Assembly: GCF_028330525.1 (NCBI RefSeq)
Contig: NZ_JAQMSD010000282.1
Span: 1-38,430 of the forward strand
Direction: 5' to 3'
Origin: Spirulina sp. CS-785/01
GTDB lineage: Bacteria; Cyanobacteriota; Cyanobacteriia; Cyanobacteriales; Spirulinaceae
Length of the DNA: 38,430 nucleotides
Of this stretch, positions 1 through 8,645 are shown piece by piece. A program made the position numbers and the translations under genes. A model generated the notes under the pieces. It was not told where the DNA came from. It did not search any database and worked only from the letters and a program-made list of their open reading frames with translations. Position 1 is the first letter of the stretch, and each line of letters starts with the position of its first letter.

Positions 1-22
1 TGGAGTCGCCCTCACCCCCCAA

Positions 23-50
23 CCCCCTCTCCCAACCTTGGGAGAGGGGG
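23..50. repeat. perfect inverted repeat, 13-bp arms
   Basis: CCCCCTCTCCCAA is followed after two bases by its exact reverse complement, giving a GC-rich hairpin on either strand. It lies about 150 bases beyond the phosphoketolase stop codon. Pyrimidine-rich palindromes of this kind are common dispersed repeats in cyanobacterial spacers (general knowledge). It has no T-tract on the side expected for a phosphoketolase terminator, so I call it a repeat. The rest of 1-198 shows no coding evidence. Confidence 0.6.
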
Positions 51-198
51 AGAAAATGTCTCTCACAAGTGTCTGAAACAACGGTGTCTCGTTCTACAAT
101 TTCTCACCTTGACAGGGCTGGGCTGGCAATGCCCACCCTACCATGATTAAGACTTCACAAGGAGATTTGGGGTGAGTGTCCCACCCAAGGCCAACTCA

Positions 199-2601
199 TT
201 AATACGGCCAAGTCCAATGGGTAATTTCCGGCTTATCTTCCCCATGCTCACAAGCATAATGTAAATGTTCCAGAATCGAATTCTTCATCCGTTCCTTCAC
301 ATAAGCCGCCGCAGACTGTAACTTAGGCACACGGTCAATCACATCAATCACCAAATTAAACCGATCAATCTGATTACGAATCGCCAACTCTAACGGTGTA
401 TTAATATTCCCCTTCTCCTTATAGCCCCGCACATGAATCCGTTCCTGATTGGTGCGACGATAGGTTAACTTGTGAATTAACCAAGGATACCCGTGGAAAT
501 TGAACATCACTGGCTTATCCGGCGTAAACAGCGTATCAAAATCCCGATTGGATAACCCGTGGGGGTGTTCACTCTCCGACTGTAGCTTAAATAAATCCAC
601 CACATTAATAAAGCGAACCTTCAACTCCCGAAACTCCTCCCGGAGAATCGCCGTGGCCGCCAACGCTTCTCGCGTGGGAATATCCCCACAACCAGCCATC
701 ACCACATCCGGGATATCCGGTTCTTTCCCCTGATCATCATTACTGGCCCATTCCCAAATACCAATCCCCTTGGCACAATGCTGAATGGCCTCCTCCATAT
801 TCAAATATTGGAGGTGCATTTGCTTATCCGCCACAATCACATTCACATAATTCACACTGCGGAGACAATGATCCCCCACAGACAGCAAACAATTGGCATC
901 AGGAGGGAAATAAACCCGCACCACTTCCGCACTCTTATTGGTCACTAAGTCCACAAAACCGGGGTCTTGGTGACTAAAGCCATTATGGTCTTGTCGCCAT
1001 ACTGTCGAAGACAGCATAATATTCAACGAGGAAATAGGCCGCCGCCAGGGGACTTCATGTTTGCAAATATCTAACCATTTGGCGTGTTGGTTAAACATCG
1101 AGTCAATGACGTGGGCAAATGCTTCATAGGTGTGGAAAAAGCCGTGCCGTCCCGTCAAGAGATATCCTTCTAACCATCCCTCTAGGGTATGTTCGCTCAA
1201 CATCTCCATCACGCGACCATCGGGGGATAATTCACTGCCATCCAAGTCTTCTGGCAAGAAATCTGCCATCCAGGTCTTTTTACTGGCCTCATACACCGAA
1301 GACAAACGGTTAGAAGCCGTTTCATCGGGCCCAAACATCCGGAACGTTTCCATATTACGCCCCATCACATCCCGGAGGAAATAACTGAGGGTTTTTGTAT
1401 TTCCCGCTTCCATCGTCCCCGGTTTCTCGATATCGACAGCATATTGTCTAAAATCGGGGAGGTCTAATTCTTTACGCACTAATCCCCCATTGGTTAAGGG
1501 GTTGGCACTCATGCGACGCTCTCCTTTCGGGGCAATTTCCTTTAATTCCGGAATTAATGTCCCATTTTCATCAAATAATTCCTCTGGTTTATAGCCTTTC
1601 ATCCAGTCTGCCAGCATTTGCCGATGTTCGGCATTACTGTGCATTCCTCCCATAGGGACTTGGTGCGCTCTCCAGAACCCTTCGACTTTGTGGCCATCCA
1701 CTTCTTTGGGTCCGGTCCACCCTTTGGGAGTCCGTAAAATAATCATGGGCCACCGTGGCCGTTTGGCTTCCCCGGTGCGTCGCGCTTCTTCTTGAATGGT
1801 GCGAATTTCTTGGACACAATGTTCTAAGGTGGCGGCCATTTTCGGGTGCATTGCTGCGGGGTCTTCCCCTTCCACCACATAGGGGGTATATCCATAGCCC
1901 ACAAAGAGGTTTTCTAGCTCCTCTCGGCTAATGCGGGAGAGAATGGTGGGATTGGCGATTTTATAGCCATTGAGGTGGAGAATGGGTAACACAGCCCCAT
2001 CTCGGACTGGATTTAAGAATTTATTGGAATGCCAAGCGGTGGCCAGGGGCCCGGTTTCGGCTTCGCCATCCCCTACCATTACCGTAGCGATTAAATCAGG
2101 ATTGTCGAATACTGCGCCATAGGCATGGGCGACACTATAGCCTAATTCTCCCCCTTCATGAATTGACCCAGGGGTTTCGGGGGTGCAGTGACTACCAATT
2201 CCCCCAGGAAAAGAGAATTGCTTGAAAAAGCGGCGCATCCCTTCTTCATCTTGGCCAATATTCGGGTAAACCTCAGAATATGTGCCTTCGAGATAGGCTG
2301 GAGCGAGGACTCCTGGCGCACCATGGCCGGGCCCGGCGAGGAAAATGGCATTGAGTTTGTATTTCTCGATCAAGCGGTTGAGATGAATATAGGCAAAACT
2401 TAATCCTGGACTTGATCCCCAGTGACCGAGGAGGCGATGCTTGATATGTTCCGGTTTTAGGGGGTCTTTGAGTAAGGGGTTGTCTCGCAAATAGATCATC
2501 CCGGCGGCAAGGTAGTTACAGGCTCGCCAGTAGGCATCAATCTTGCGCTGTTCTTCTGCATCTAATGCCGTTTGCGTCGGGCGTTGGGGTGCTGCGACCA
2601 T
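199..2601 (-). CDS. xfp: xylulose-5-phosphate/fructose-6-phosphate phosphoketolase
   Basis: Thiamine-diphosphate enzyme that cleaves xylulose-5-P (and often fructose-6-P) with phosphate to acetyl-phosphate plus glyceraldehyde-3-P or erythrose-4-P; cytoplasmic. At 800 residues it has the normal family length. Recognisable motifs are HGAPG, the TPP/Mg motif GDGEAETGP, and the family signatures [18 protein letters not shown] and [11 protein letters not shown] start it at the ATG at 2601, giving MVAAPQRP. That start has CAGGAGA six bases upstream and matches family N-termini; the ORF runs on to 2631 without a ribosome site. In many cyanobacteria an acetate kinase gene is adjacent, but none is visible here; the left side lies outside the window. 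It diverges from the small gene at 2922, sharing a spacer with spaced ATCAC motifs. Confidence 0.97.
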   Translation of the reverse strand: MVAAPQRPTQTALDAEEQRKIDAYWRACNYLAAGMIYLRDNPLLKDPLKPEHIKHRLLGHWGSSPGLSFAYIHLNRLIEKYKLNAIFLAGPGHGAPGVLAPAYLEGTYSEVYPNIGQDEEGMRRFFKQFSFPGGIGSHCTPETPGSIHEGGELGYSVAHAYGAVFDNPDLIATVMVGDGEAETGPLATAWHSNKFLNPVRDGAVLPILHLNGYKIANPTILSRISREELENLFVGYGYTPYVVEGEDPAAMHPKMAATLEHCVQEIRTIQEEARRTGEAKRPRWPMIILRTPKGWTGPKEVDGHKVEGFWRAHQVPMGGMHSNAEHRQMLADWMKGYKPEELFDENGTLIPELKEIAPKGERRMSANPLTNGGLVRKELDLPDFRQYAVDIEKPGTMEAGNTKTLSYFLRDVMGRNMETFRMFGPDETASNRLSSVYEASKKTWMADFLPEDLDGSELSPDGRVMEMLSEHTLEGWLEGYLLTGRHGFFHTYEAFAHVIDSMFNQHAKWLDICKHEVPWRRPISSLNIMLSSTVWRQDHNGFSHQDPGFVDLVTNKSAEVVRVYFPPDANCLLSVGDHCLRSVNYVNVIVADKQMHLQYLNMEEAIQHCAKGIGIWEWASNDDQGKEPDIPDVVMAGCGDIPTREALAATAILREEFRELKVRFINVVDLFKLQSESEHPHGLSNRDFDTLFTPDKPVMFNFHGYPWLIHKLTYRRTNQERIHVRGYKEKGNINTPLELAIRNQIDRFNLVIDVIDRVPKLQSAAAYVKERMKNSILEHLHYACEHGEDKPEITHWTWPY

Positions 2602-2772
2602 AAAATATCTCCTGACTTTCAAGAATAGCAAAGCAATTTTGTGAGCATTCTAACCTAACTTTTTCTCAAGCATCAGTTCGAGGGTAGTCTAGGCTACATA
2701 ATCTGGAGAAAGGTAGATATGACCGCCTCACGCTGGGCGTTTTCCCTCCATTTGGGCTTTGACTGTGACTGA

Positions 2773-2846
2773 GATCACGAGGGGCAAGAGCTAAATATCA
2801 CGACTTAGTTTTCTTTGAGATCACAAAGGCAAAAACAAAAGATCAC
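2773..2846. promoter_or_regulatory. four evenly spaced ATCAC direct repeats
   Basis: ATCAC occurs at 2774, 2797, 2820 and 2842, so the spacings are 23, 23 and 22 bases, close to two helical turns. Three of the four read GATCAC. They lie in the 320-base divergent spacer between phosphoketolase and the 59-residue ORF, 76 to 150 bases before the latter's ATG. Such phasing on one DNA face is typical of cooperative regulator binding (inference). I cannot name the protein. The rest of the spacer (2602-2921) holds no gene I can support. Confidence 0.45.
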
Positions 2847-2921
2847 AGAATCCTCACATTTTTAAGGTCATATTAATAAGTAAGGATAAAAACTAACCAT
2901 AAAATACAGGGATCAAGAGCA

Positions 2922-3101
2922 ATGAACACAAACGTTAAGGAAATGACGGCAAACGTCTTGTCTTCTCGGAGTATTTCTCGCCTCGAACAGCAAATTATGA
3001 TAGCATTGTTGGGGCAAGAAGATTTAGATGAGCAGGACAGAACTTTAATTCAACGAGTATTTTATGGTATTCGTCATGGACTGTTAAAGACTGTTGATTA
3101 G
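2922..3101 (+). CDS. conserved-looking small protein, 59 aa, function unknown
   Basis: ATG to TAG, 59 codons. The first 17 residues are polar, rich in Asn, Thr and Ser. The C-terminal two thirds looks like two amphipathic helices around LEQQIMIALLGQEDL and LIQRVFYGIRHGLL, so it may be a small helical dimer or adaptor. No signal peptide or membrane segment is seen. The ribosome site is weak (AGGGATCAAGAG before the ATG). An internal ATG at codon 8 is an alternative start. I do not recognise the family. A coherent hydrophobic pattern and the structured upstream region support a real gene. It lies 257 bases before the glycosyltransferase on the same strand. Confidence 0.6.
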   Translation: MNTNVKEMTANVLSSRSISRLEQQIMIALLGQEDLDEQDRTLIQRVFYGIRHGLLKTVD

Positions 3102-3251
3102 AGACGGTTGATTAGAGGCGGTGGGCGAGTGCCGTTTGTATTGTCTGTGAAAGATGGAAAACGAGAGAACTATCAAAAGACTGATCTTGAGAACTTTTCT
3201 GCAATAGGAACGGACTTCGCTTTGGTCTTCTGTACGGAATTGTTTGACTCA

Positions 3252-3284
3252 ACAGCCTAGCCATGCAGAAAAGTGCTAGGCTGT
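3252..3284 (+). other. 10-bp perfect hairpin in spacer
   Basis: ACAGCCTAGC and its exact complement GCTAGGCTGT are separated by 13 bases, 150 bases beyond the 59-residue ORF. No T-tract follows, so a standard intrinsic terminator is not supported; it may fold in the transcript. The rest of 3102-3358 shows no gene I believe. Confidence 0.35.
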
Positions 3285-3358
3285 AGGGAGAATAGGAGTT
3301 AGGACGACTGAACCGCCTCCTCCTGGGTCTGTTAATCTCCATATTTTCCTGAATAGCT

Positions 3359-4288
3359 GTGTTTTTGACTGTCGTTATTCCGACTTATAACCGTAAACCG
3401 ATTTTAGAGAAATGTCTCCGGGCGTTAGAGTCGCAACAATTCACTCCGGAGAGTGGCATTACGGGTTATGAGGTGGTGGTGGTGGATGATGGGTCAACGG
3501 ATGGGACGGTGGACTGGTTGAAGTCCCAACCCGCAGAATTTCCCCATTTGGTGCTTTATACCCAAGATCATCAGGGGCCGGCGGCGGCCCGGAATTTGGG
3601 GGTAGAACGGGCGCGGGGGGAGATTATTATTTTTATTGATAGTGATTTGGTGGTGACGGAGTGTTTTTTACAGGCCCATGCGGTGGGGTTACGGGAGGGG
3701 GCGAAACGGTTGGGAAGTGAGGCGGTTTTCACCTATGGGACGGTGGTGAATACTTGTAATTTTGCTGATCCGACTTCTGAACCCTATAAGTTGACGGATT
3801 TTTCGGCGGCTTATTTTGCGACGGGGAATGTGGCGATCGCGCGTCACTGGTTAATCAAAGCCGGCCTCTTTGACCCCCAATTTCAACAATACGGATGGGA
3901 AGACCTAGAATTAGGCGTTCGCTTAAAACAACTGGGCTTAAAATTAATCAAATGCCCCCAAGCAGTAGGCTACCACTGGCATCCTCCCTTTCAACTCCAA
4001 GACATTCCCAATCTGATCGAAAAAGAAAAACAACGGGGTCGTATGGGGGTTTTATTCTATCAAAAACACCCCACATGGGAAGTCCGCATGATGATTCAAA
4101 TGACCCTCTTACATCGTCTTCTCTGGGGACTCCTCTCCCTTGGCGGGTTAGTCAATGAAAAAACCCTAGCCCCCCTCCTCCAATGGCTTATCAACCGAGG
4201 CAACCCCCAACTCGCCCTAGAAATTGCCCGCGTTTTCCTCAATTGGTATAACGTGAAAGCTGTTTATGCTGCTTATCGGAATAATTAA
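3359..4288 (+). CDS. glycosyltransferase family 2
   Basis: GT-A fold glycosyltransferase that moves a sugar from a nucleotide donor onto an unknown acceptor, probably in surface polysaccharide synthesis. The N-terminus LTVVIPTYNRKP and VVVDDGSTDGT form the nucleotide-sugar site, and IFIDSDLVV carries the metal-binding DxD. A second half around YGWEDLELGVRLKQLG matches the galactosyltransferase-type C-terminal region that holds the ED base. The C-terminus (about 235-309) has a short hydrophobic stretch that may bind membrane. A TGA lies just upstream in frame, so the GTG at 3359 is the only N-terminal start. No good ribosome site is visible. Strand composition changes from G-rich to C-rich at the HIP1 site 3833-3840 inside the gene. 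Donor and acceptor are unknown. Confidence 0.9.
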   Translation: MFLTVVIPTYNRKPILEKCLRALESQQFTPESGITGYEVVVVDDGSTDGTVDWLKSQPAEFPHLVLYTQDHQGPAAARNLGVERARGEIIIFIDSDLVVTECFLQAHAVGLREGAKRLGSEAVFTYGTVVNTCNFADPTSEPYKLTDFSAAYFATGNVAIARHWLIKAGLFDPQFQQYGWEDLELGVRLKQLGLKLIKCPQAVGYHWHPPFQLQDIPNLIEKEKQRGRMGVLFYQKHPTWEVRMMIQMTLLHRLLWGLLSLGGLVNEKTLAPLLQWLINRGNPQLALEIARVFLNWYNVKAVYAAYRNN

Positions 4289-4308
4289 TAATGGGTAATG
4301 GGTAATGG
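4289..4308. repeat. period-7 tandem repeat (TAATGGG)n
   Basis: Almost three copies of TAATGGG directly after the glycosyltransferase stop codon. A related two-copy ATTGTTA repeat lies at 4409-4422, just beyond the minC stop. Both belong to the period-7 class seen in many spacers of this window. Confidence 0.7.
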
Positions 4309-4317
4309 TGTTAAGAC

Positions 4318-4378
4318 ACCGGGTTTCTCTCCAAAGTCATCCTATTCTCTCAAAATCCTAAAAGAAACCCGGTTTCTC
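4318..4378. repeat. paired GAAACCSGGTTTC palindromes
   Basis: ACCGGGTTTCTC at 4318 and AGAAACCCGGTTTCT at 4363 form an inverted pair in the convergent spacer between the glycosyltransferase and minC. Each half is itself nearly palindromic, so either strand can form a local or long hairpin. The same motif pair occurs at 14587-14898 (tandem array) and 17323-17389. A bidirectional terminator role is inference. Confidence 0.75.
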
Positions 4379-4419
4379 CCGCCACCAAGAACAAACAAAA
4401 AACAACCAATTGTTAATTG

Positions 4420-5541
4420 TTAAGTTTTATCGACCCAACAGTTGCGACTCATGGAGAAAATATGGGTTTTGAAGAAATTGACGGCTTGGGATAAGCGGAT
4501 GCCGGATTCGGCGACGTAGGCGATTTCGGGGTGATAGACTTTGGGGGGTCGTTCGGGGGGGCGTGCGATCGCATCTGCTATTCTGAGTTGCATGGCTTCC
4601 ATCTGTAAGGCGACAATGTGACAAGTCCGGTTGCCTTGGGCCCCGGCGTAGGCAATACCCCGTAATCGCCCCAAAACCATGATATCCCCCGCCGCAATCA
4701 CTTTACTCCCTGGATTCACATCCCCTAACACAATGACCGTCCCTGGATGTTGAATTTCCATTCCCGATCGCAGGGTTGATTTAAGATAAAGGGGGGCATC
4801 CCAATGTTCCGCAGAGACACTGGTTTCAGCATCTAGAGAAGACTCTTTTGGTTTCTGTGGCGTTGGGGTTTGTTGGTTGACGGACAACCCGCAGGAAGCC
4901 GCCGCAACGGCAGTTTTGCGCCGTTGAGTTTGAAGGGTGGTGACTTCTAACCCAACTTCTTTTAAGGCTTGTATAATGGCTTTAATTTGTTGACTATCTA
5001 ATAGTTGATCTCGGCTAATTAATTGAGCTTTTGTCCCCATTTTCCAAGACCGTTCTCCCGCTTGTAAGCGGTGTTTCAATTGCGCCCACATTTCGGACCA
5101 ATGGGCTTTGACTGAGAGTTGTTTGGCTTTGGGAAAGAGAAGATGAATTTCATCCCCCTGAGACTTGAGGCGAAGTTGGGAGTCTCGGAGGGCAACTGGG
5201 GAGGGTTGAGGTTTTTTGGTGGACTGTTTTGGGGATGTCTCTTTAGGTTTCTCAACCGCTTTCTCTGTGGGGTTCTCTGGGGTCTTCTTCACCGATGGTT
5301 TAGCCGCTTTCTCTGTGGGGTTCTCTGGGGACTTCTTGGCGGCTGTCTCACTGGGTTGATCTACAACGGATTGCCCTGTTTTTTGCCCCTCTGGGGACGT
5401 TTTAGCGGGTTGATCGGGATGAGTCTCCTTTTTCGCAGAAAACTCCTCATTCACCTCTCCAAACGCCTCTGAGAGTTCCTCTAGGTCTAAATCAGGTAGG
5501 TTTAAATCAGGGGGAGTTGTAGAAGGGTTATTGTTGGTCAT
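4420..5541 (-). CDS. minC: septum site-determining protein MinC
   Basis: Inhibitor of FtsZ ring assembly that normally acts with MinD at the membrane. Residues about 1-115 are a disordered Lys/Pro/Glu/Thr-rich region with repeats of the type TPENPTEKA. Residues about 116-225 resemble the FtsZ-inhibiting N-domain. Residues about 247-365 are the right-handed beta-helix C-domain (GTVIVLGDVNPGS, AAGDIMVLGRLRGIAYAG). The long low-complexity N-terminus is often seen in cyanobacterial MinC. The start ATG lies inside a heptamer repeat and has no Shine-Dalgarno sequence. minD and minE usually follow minC in cyanobacteria; here the downstream neighbour is a convergent glycosyltransferase, so this minC is separated from them. 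It follows the epimerase gene on the same strand after a 94-base repeat-filled gap. Confidence 0.93.
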   Translation of the reverse strand: MTNNNPSTTPPDLNLPDLDLEELSEAFGEVNEEFSAKKETHPDQPAKTSPEGQKTGQSVVDQPSETAAKKSPENPTEKAAKPSVKKTPENPTEKAVEKPKETSPKQSTKKPQPSPVALRDSQLRLKSQGDEIHLLFPKAKQLSVKAHWSEMWAQLKHRLQAGERSWKMGTKAQLISRDQLLDSQQIKAIIQALKEVGLEVTTLQTQRRKTAVAAASCGLSVNQQTPTPQKPKESSLDAETSVSAEHWDAPLYLKSTLRSGMEIQHPGTVIVLGDVNPGSKVIAAGDIMVLGRLRGIAYAGAQGNRTCHIVALQMEAMQLRIADAIARPPERPPKVYHPEIAYVAESGIRLSQAVNFFKTHIFSMSRNCWVDKT

Positions 5542-5641
5542 TGGTCATTGGTCATTGGGTAATGGGTCATTGGTAATGGGTAATGGATAATGGGTGTAAC
5601 TCTCTCACTATCAACTATCAGCTATCAACTCCCTATCAACT
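5535..5641. repeat. period-7 repeat tracts upstream of minC
   Basis: On the + strand, TTGGTCA-type units (5535-5556) grade into TAATGGG/ATGGATA-type units up to about 5596. A second set of CTATCAA-type units runs from about 5608 to 5640. The first set covers the minC start codon and the second covers the stop codon of the epimerase gene. Period-7 short tandem repeats are a known class in filamentous cyanobacteria. Confidence 0.75.
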
Positions 5642-6559
5642 CTTAACAATGGAAGTGATAGCATCTTTGACATGGGAATATTGAAACTCAAACCCGCTTT
5701 TTTGGGTGGCTTTGGGGAGGACTTCTTGGCCTTCTAAAACCACAACGGCCCCGTCTCCGAGTAGGGTTTCAATGACGAAACCAGGAACAGGTAGCCAAGA
5801 GGGACGGTTCATAACCCTGCCGAGAGTATCACAAAACTGCTGCATTCGGACGGGATGGGGGGCTGTGGCGTTGTAAACTCCGGCCATATCGGGGTTGTCT
5901 AGACTGTGTAAGATTAAATTCACCACATCTTCCCGATGAACCCAAGAAAACCATTGTTTGCCACTGCCGATGGGGCCTCCAGCGTATAGTTTAAAGGGAG
6001 GAATGAGTTTTGCGATCGCGCCCCCATTGCCCAACACAATCCCAAAGCGTAAAATGGCCAAGCGAACCCCGGTATTTTTCACCTTCTCTGCGGCCCCTTC
6101 CCAACGTTTACACACTTCCGCCAAGAAATCATTACCTGGAGGACTACTTTCATCAAAAGTTGCCGTTTCGCTTGTTCCGTAGTAGCCTATCGCCGAGGCA
6201 TTAACCAGAACCGAGGGTTTTGACTCCGCTTTGTCTATGGCCTCAACAAGTTTCTGGGTCCCTACTTCCCGACTTGCGATAATTTCCCGTTTCCGGTTTT
6301 CCGTCCAACGACCTTCTGATAAAGATTCTCCTGCTAAGTTTACCACTCCATCACAGCCGGACACAGCGTTTTGCCACTCTCCGGACTCTTTGGGGGTGTA
6401 AGCAACTGCTGTAACATGGGAAAAATTATTTTTGGGGAAGACTTTCATGGCCTTTTCTGGACTACGAGTGAATAAAATAATTTCATCCCCTCGTTTTTCG
6501 AGTTTCTCAACTACACGCTGTCCAACAAACCCAGTTCCCCCTGTGACGGCAACTTTCAT
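5636..6559 (-). CDS. SDR39U1/YfcH-type NAD(P)-dependent epimerase family protein
   Basis: TIGR01777-type extended short-chain dehydrogenase, 307 aa, the usual length. The Rossmann start MKVAVTGGTGFVGQR has the GxxGxxG motif. VVNLAGESLSEGRWT is the family signature, and SAIGYYGTSE carries the YYG motif. WFSWVHREDVV and VYNATAPHPVRMQQF are also typical. The substrate is not established for this family. GGAGG lies seven bases before the ATG, so the start is sound. It sits between psb28 and minC on the same strand. The HIP1 site at 6012-6019 again separates a G-rich from a C-rich stretch of the + strand. Confidence 0.9.
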   Translation of the reverse strand: MKVAVTGGTGFVGQRVVEKLEKRGDEIILFTRSPEKAMKVFPKNNFSHVTAVAYTPKESGEWQNAVSGCDGVVNLAGESLSEGRWTENRKREIIASREVGTQKLVEAIDKAESKPSVLVNASAIGYYGTSETATFDESSPPGNDFLAEVCKRWEGAAEKVKNTGVRLAILRFGIVLGNGGAIAKLIPPFKLYAGGPIGSGKQWFSWVHREDVVNLILHSLDNPDMAGVYNATAPHPVRMQQFCDTLGRVMNRPSWLPVPGFVIETLLGDGAVVVLEGQEVLPKATQKSGFEFQYSHVKDAITSIVKS

Positions 6560-6667
6560 CTCATTTCCTCCTTACAGTTTGACCTAATTAGAGTAGATTC
6601 GGGTGACGTTCCCAACCCCCCCAATTACATCTTAATCACGATTAAATCACGAGCCTATTTTTCTTGA

Positions 6668-7036
6668 CTATTTTTCTTGATAGGCCATCCCATTTGCCTC
6701 TGCATAACGATGGAGAAAACGCATCATGCGTTCCCATTGATCTTCTTGATCAATATCAATTTGACAAGTCACTCCTTCTAAGTCGTCTCCGTCATCTCCT
6801 CCAAAGCGAACTTTAATCGAGGAGGGAGTTACAGCAATTTTTCCTTCGGAGTCGGTTAACTGTAATGTTCCCTTGGTTCCTTTGGTAAAACTGTTCATCA
6901 AGTTAATTGCTTTTAAATTATCAAAAACGAGGACAATATTGCGAGTCCCGCTTTCTTTACCCTGACGCAATTTAACATTACTCAGTTCTTCATAAACACC
7001 GTTTAAAAATTCTATGCTTGGTTTGGTTTCAGACAT
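6668..7036 (-). CDS. psb28: photosystem II assembly factor, Psb28 family (Psb28-2-like)
   Basis: Small soluble protein, 122 aa, that in the family binds the cytoplasmic face of CP47-containing photosystem II assembly intermediates. IEFLNGVYEEL, the central SEGKIAVTPSSIKVRF and the C-terminal MRFLHRYAEANGM match the family. The acidic FGGDDGDDLEGV segment and the RYAEANGM ending look more like the second paralogue (Psb28-2) than classical Psb28-1, which usually has a KFVNG-type motif there. That assignment is from memory and is moderate. No Shine-Dalgarno sequence precedes the ATG. The gap to petM (7037-7310) holds petM's terminator and nothing else I can support. Confidence 0.9.
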   Translation of the reverse strand: MSETKPSIEFLNGVYEELSNVKLRQGKESGTRNIVLVFDNLKAINLMNSFTKGTKGTLQLTDSEGKIAVTPSSIKVRFGGDDGDDLEGVTCQIDIDQEDQWERMMRFLHRYAEANGMAYQEK

Positions 7037-7261
7037 TTTTTTTATGATATGAGAGGTTTTTTTATGGTTTGATAGTCTAATTTTAAGTTAACTCAATTTT
7101 TTATGAATTGAGAATAAATTCCGGTTGGATTAACAATCTAATATCCTGAGAGGGGCAGAGTTTCTAGAAACTGGAAAGGCTACAATTTTCTATTTCCTAT
7201 TCCCTATTTTCTTGCCTCACAAGGCTAACCCGTTGTAAAAGAAAATATCAATGAACCCTTG

Positions 7262-7292
7262 AAAAAGCCCGAATGAAACATCCGGACTTTTT
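7262..7292 (-). terminator. intrinsic terminator of petM
   Basis: On the - strand, AAAAAGTCCGGATG, a short loop and then CATTCGGGCTTTTT form a stem with one G-U pair and one mismatch, ending in a T-run. It begins 19 bases after the petM stop codon. This is the clearest intrinsic terminator in the window and suggests petM is a single-gene transcript. Confidence 0.7.
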
Positions 7293-7310
7293 GCAAAAAC
7301 AGGGAAACGT

Positions 7311-7409
7311 TTATTCTGCTTCGCCACCTTGAATTTTTAACAGTAAAAATCCTAGACCTAATCCAACTAAAATTAGACCAGAAGAAAGAATGGCTGCATT
7401 GAACATCAT
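7311..7409 (-). CDS. petM: cytochrome b6f complex subunit VII (PetM)
   Basis: A 32-residue single-span thylakoid protein at the periphery of the cytochrome b6f dimer. The sequence starts [16 protein letters not shown] and ends [11 protein letters not shown]; the LLxKIQG(G/A)E tail is diagnostic of PetM. One hydrophobic helix spans about residues 6-24. The ORF runs open to 7502, but AAGGAG lies about ten bases before the ATG at 7409, and family proteins start at this point. The next codon (7406) is also ATG. It is divergent from pdxA and ends at its own hairpin terminator. Confidence 0.93.
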   Translation of the reverse strand: MMFNAAILSSGLILVGLGLGFLLLKIQGGEAE

Positions 7410-7569
7410 GTTGCTACTACTCCTTAAAGCAATTTTTTTTAAACTGGGGATGGCTGACTCAGAGTACCCAACAAATCGTCCATTTGGGGGGGATTTGGTC
7501 AACCTTGAGTCATAATCAACCTACAGAGTATTGTAGAACAGCACTGTCTCAAAACGAAACCAATTGCAA

Positions 7570-8595
7570 ATGGAAATCGCCATCCCGATAGGAGACCCTG
7601 CCGGAATTGGGCCGGAAGTGGTGTTAAAAGCCCTTGCAGACCCCGAAATCACCCAAAAATGTCAAATCACCCTTGTGGGGGAAAGAACTCTCCTAGAAGC
7701 CGCTTATATTAATTTGCTGCAACAGGGAGTGGAGGAAATTGCCTCCCCCAGTCAGTTTACGCTTTTGGATATTCCCCTTGATCAAGAGATCATGGAACAA
7801 ATTGAACCGGGGAAGGGGAATGCGGCCAGTGGAGAGGCCAGTTTTAAGTTTCTTGATGCAGCAATCAGGGAAACCTTGGCCGGAGGGTTTCAGGGGATTG
7901 TGACGGCCCCTATTGCGAAATCCCACTGGCAGGCCGCAGGATATAATTATCCAGGACAGACGGAGGTTTTAGCGAGTCGGTCTGGTTGCGATCGCTTCGG
8001 AATGTTATTTGTGGGAACATCTCCTCACACGGGATGGAGACTGATCACCCTGTTGGCCACCACCCACATCCCTCTCCACCAAGTTTCCGAGACTCTCACC
8101 CCAGAGTTACTCACTGGGAAATTAGACTTATTAATCGACACTTTAAAACAGGATTTTGGCATTGAGTCTCCCACCATTGCCATTTCCGGGTTAAACCCTC
8201 ACAGTGGGGAAGATGGCCAGTTGGGGAGAGAGGAAAAGGACTGGATGCAGTCGTGGTTAATGATGCAACAACACAACTATCCCCAAACGGAGTTAGTTGG
8301 CCCGGTCCCTCCTGATACCCTGTGGGTTAAACCGGGCCAAGCCTGGTTTCACGATAGTACAATTAAAACAGCCGATGGGTATTTGGCGTTATATCATGAT
8401 CAGGGGTTAATTCCGGTGAAATTAATGGCGTTTGATCAAGCGATTAATACGACGATTGGTTTACCCTTTATTCGGACTTCTCCCGATCATGGGACGGCCT
8501 TTGATATTGCCGGAAAAGGGGTGGCCAAGGCTGAGAGTATGAAAGCAGCAATTCAATTAGCGTCAGAGTTAACAATGAGGCGGTTTTCGGGGTGA
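7570..8595 (+). CDS. pdxA: 4-hydroxythreonine-4-phosphate dehydrogenase
   Basis: NAD-dependent oxidation of 4-phosphohydroxy-L-threonine in the DXP-dependent route to pyridoxal phosphate; a cytoplasmic, metal-dependent dimer. The N-terminus [20 protein letters not shown] is the family signature. TAPIAKSHW, the metal-site histidine region [23 protein letters not shown] and [18 protein letters not shown] follow in order. I take the ATG at 7570 (341 aa); a TTG two codons earlier (7564) is an alternative, and neither has a clear ribosome site. It is a complete enzyme of normal length. A cyclase remnant follows on the same strand. Confidence 0.95.
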   Translation: MEIAIPIGDPAGIGPEVVLKALADPEITQKCQITLVGERTLLEAAYINLLQQGVEEIASPSQFTLLDIPLDQEIMEQIEPGKGNAASGEASFKFLDAAIRETLAGGFQGIVTAPIAKSHWQAAGYNYPGQTEVLASRSGCDRFGMLFVGTSPHTGWRLITLLATTHIPLHQVSETLTPELLTGKLDLLIDTLKQDFGIESPTIAISGLNPHSGEDGQLGREEKDWMQSWLMMQQHNYPQTELVGPVPPDTLWVKPGQAWFHDSTIKTADGYLALYHDQGLIPVKLMAFDQAINTTIGLPFIRTSPDHGTAFDIAGKGVAKAESMKAAIQLASELTMRRFSG

Positions 8596-8645
8596 TATCT
8601 AGAACCTTTCTAGGACTGTCAAAAGGTTAGCGTCAAAAGGTCAGC

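Noticed and set aside
3112-3342. 76-codon - strand ORF between the 59-residue gene and the glycosyltransferase
   Set aside because: Arg/Ser-rich composition without domain pattern, no ribosome site, and it contains the hairpin at 3252-3284.
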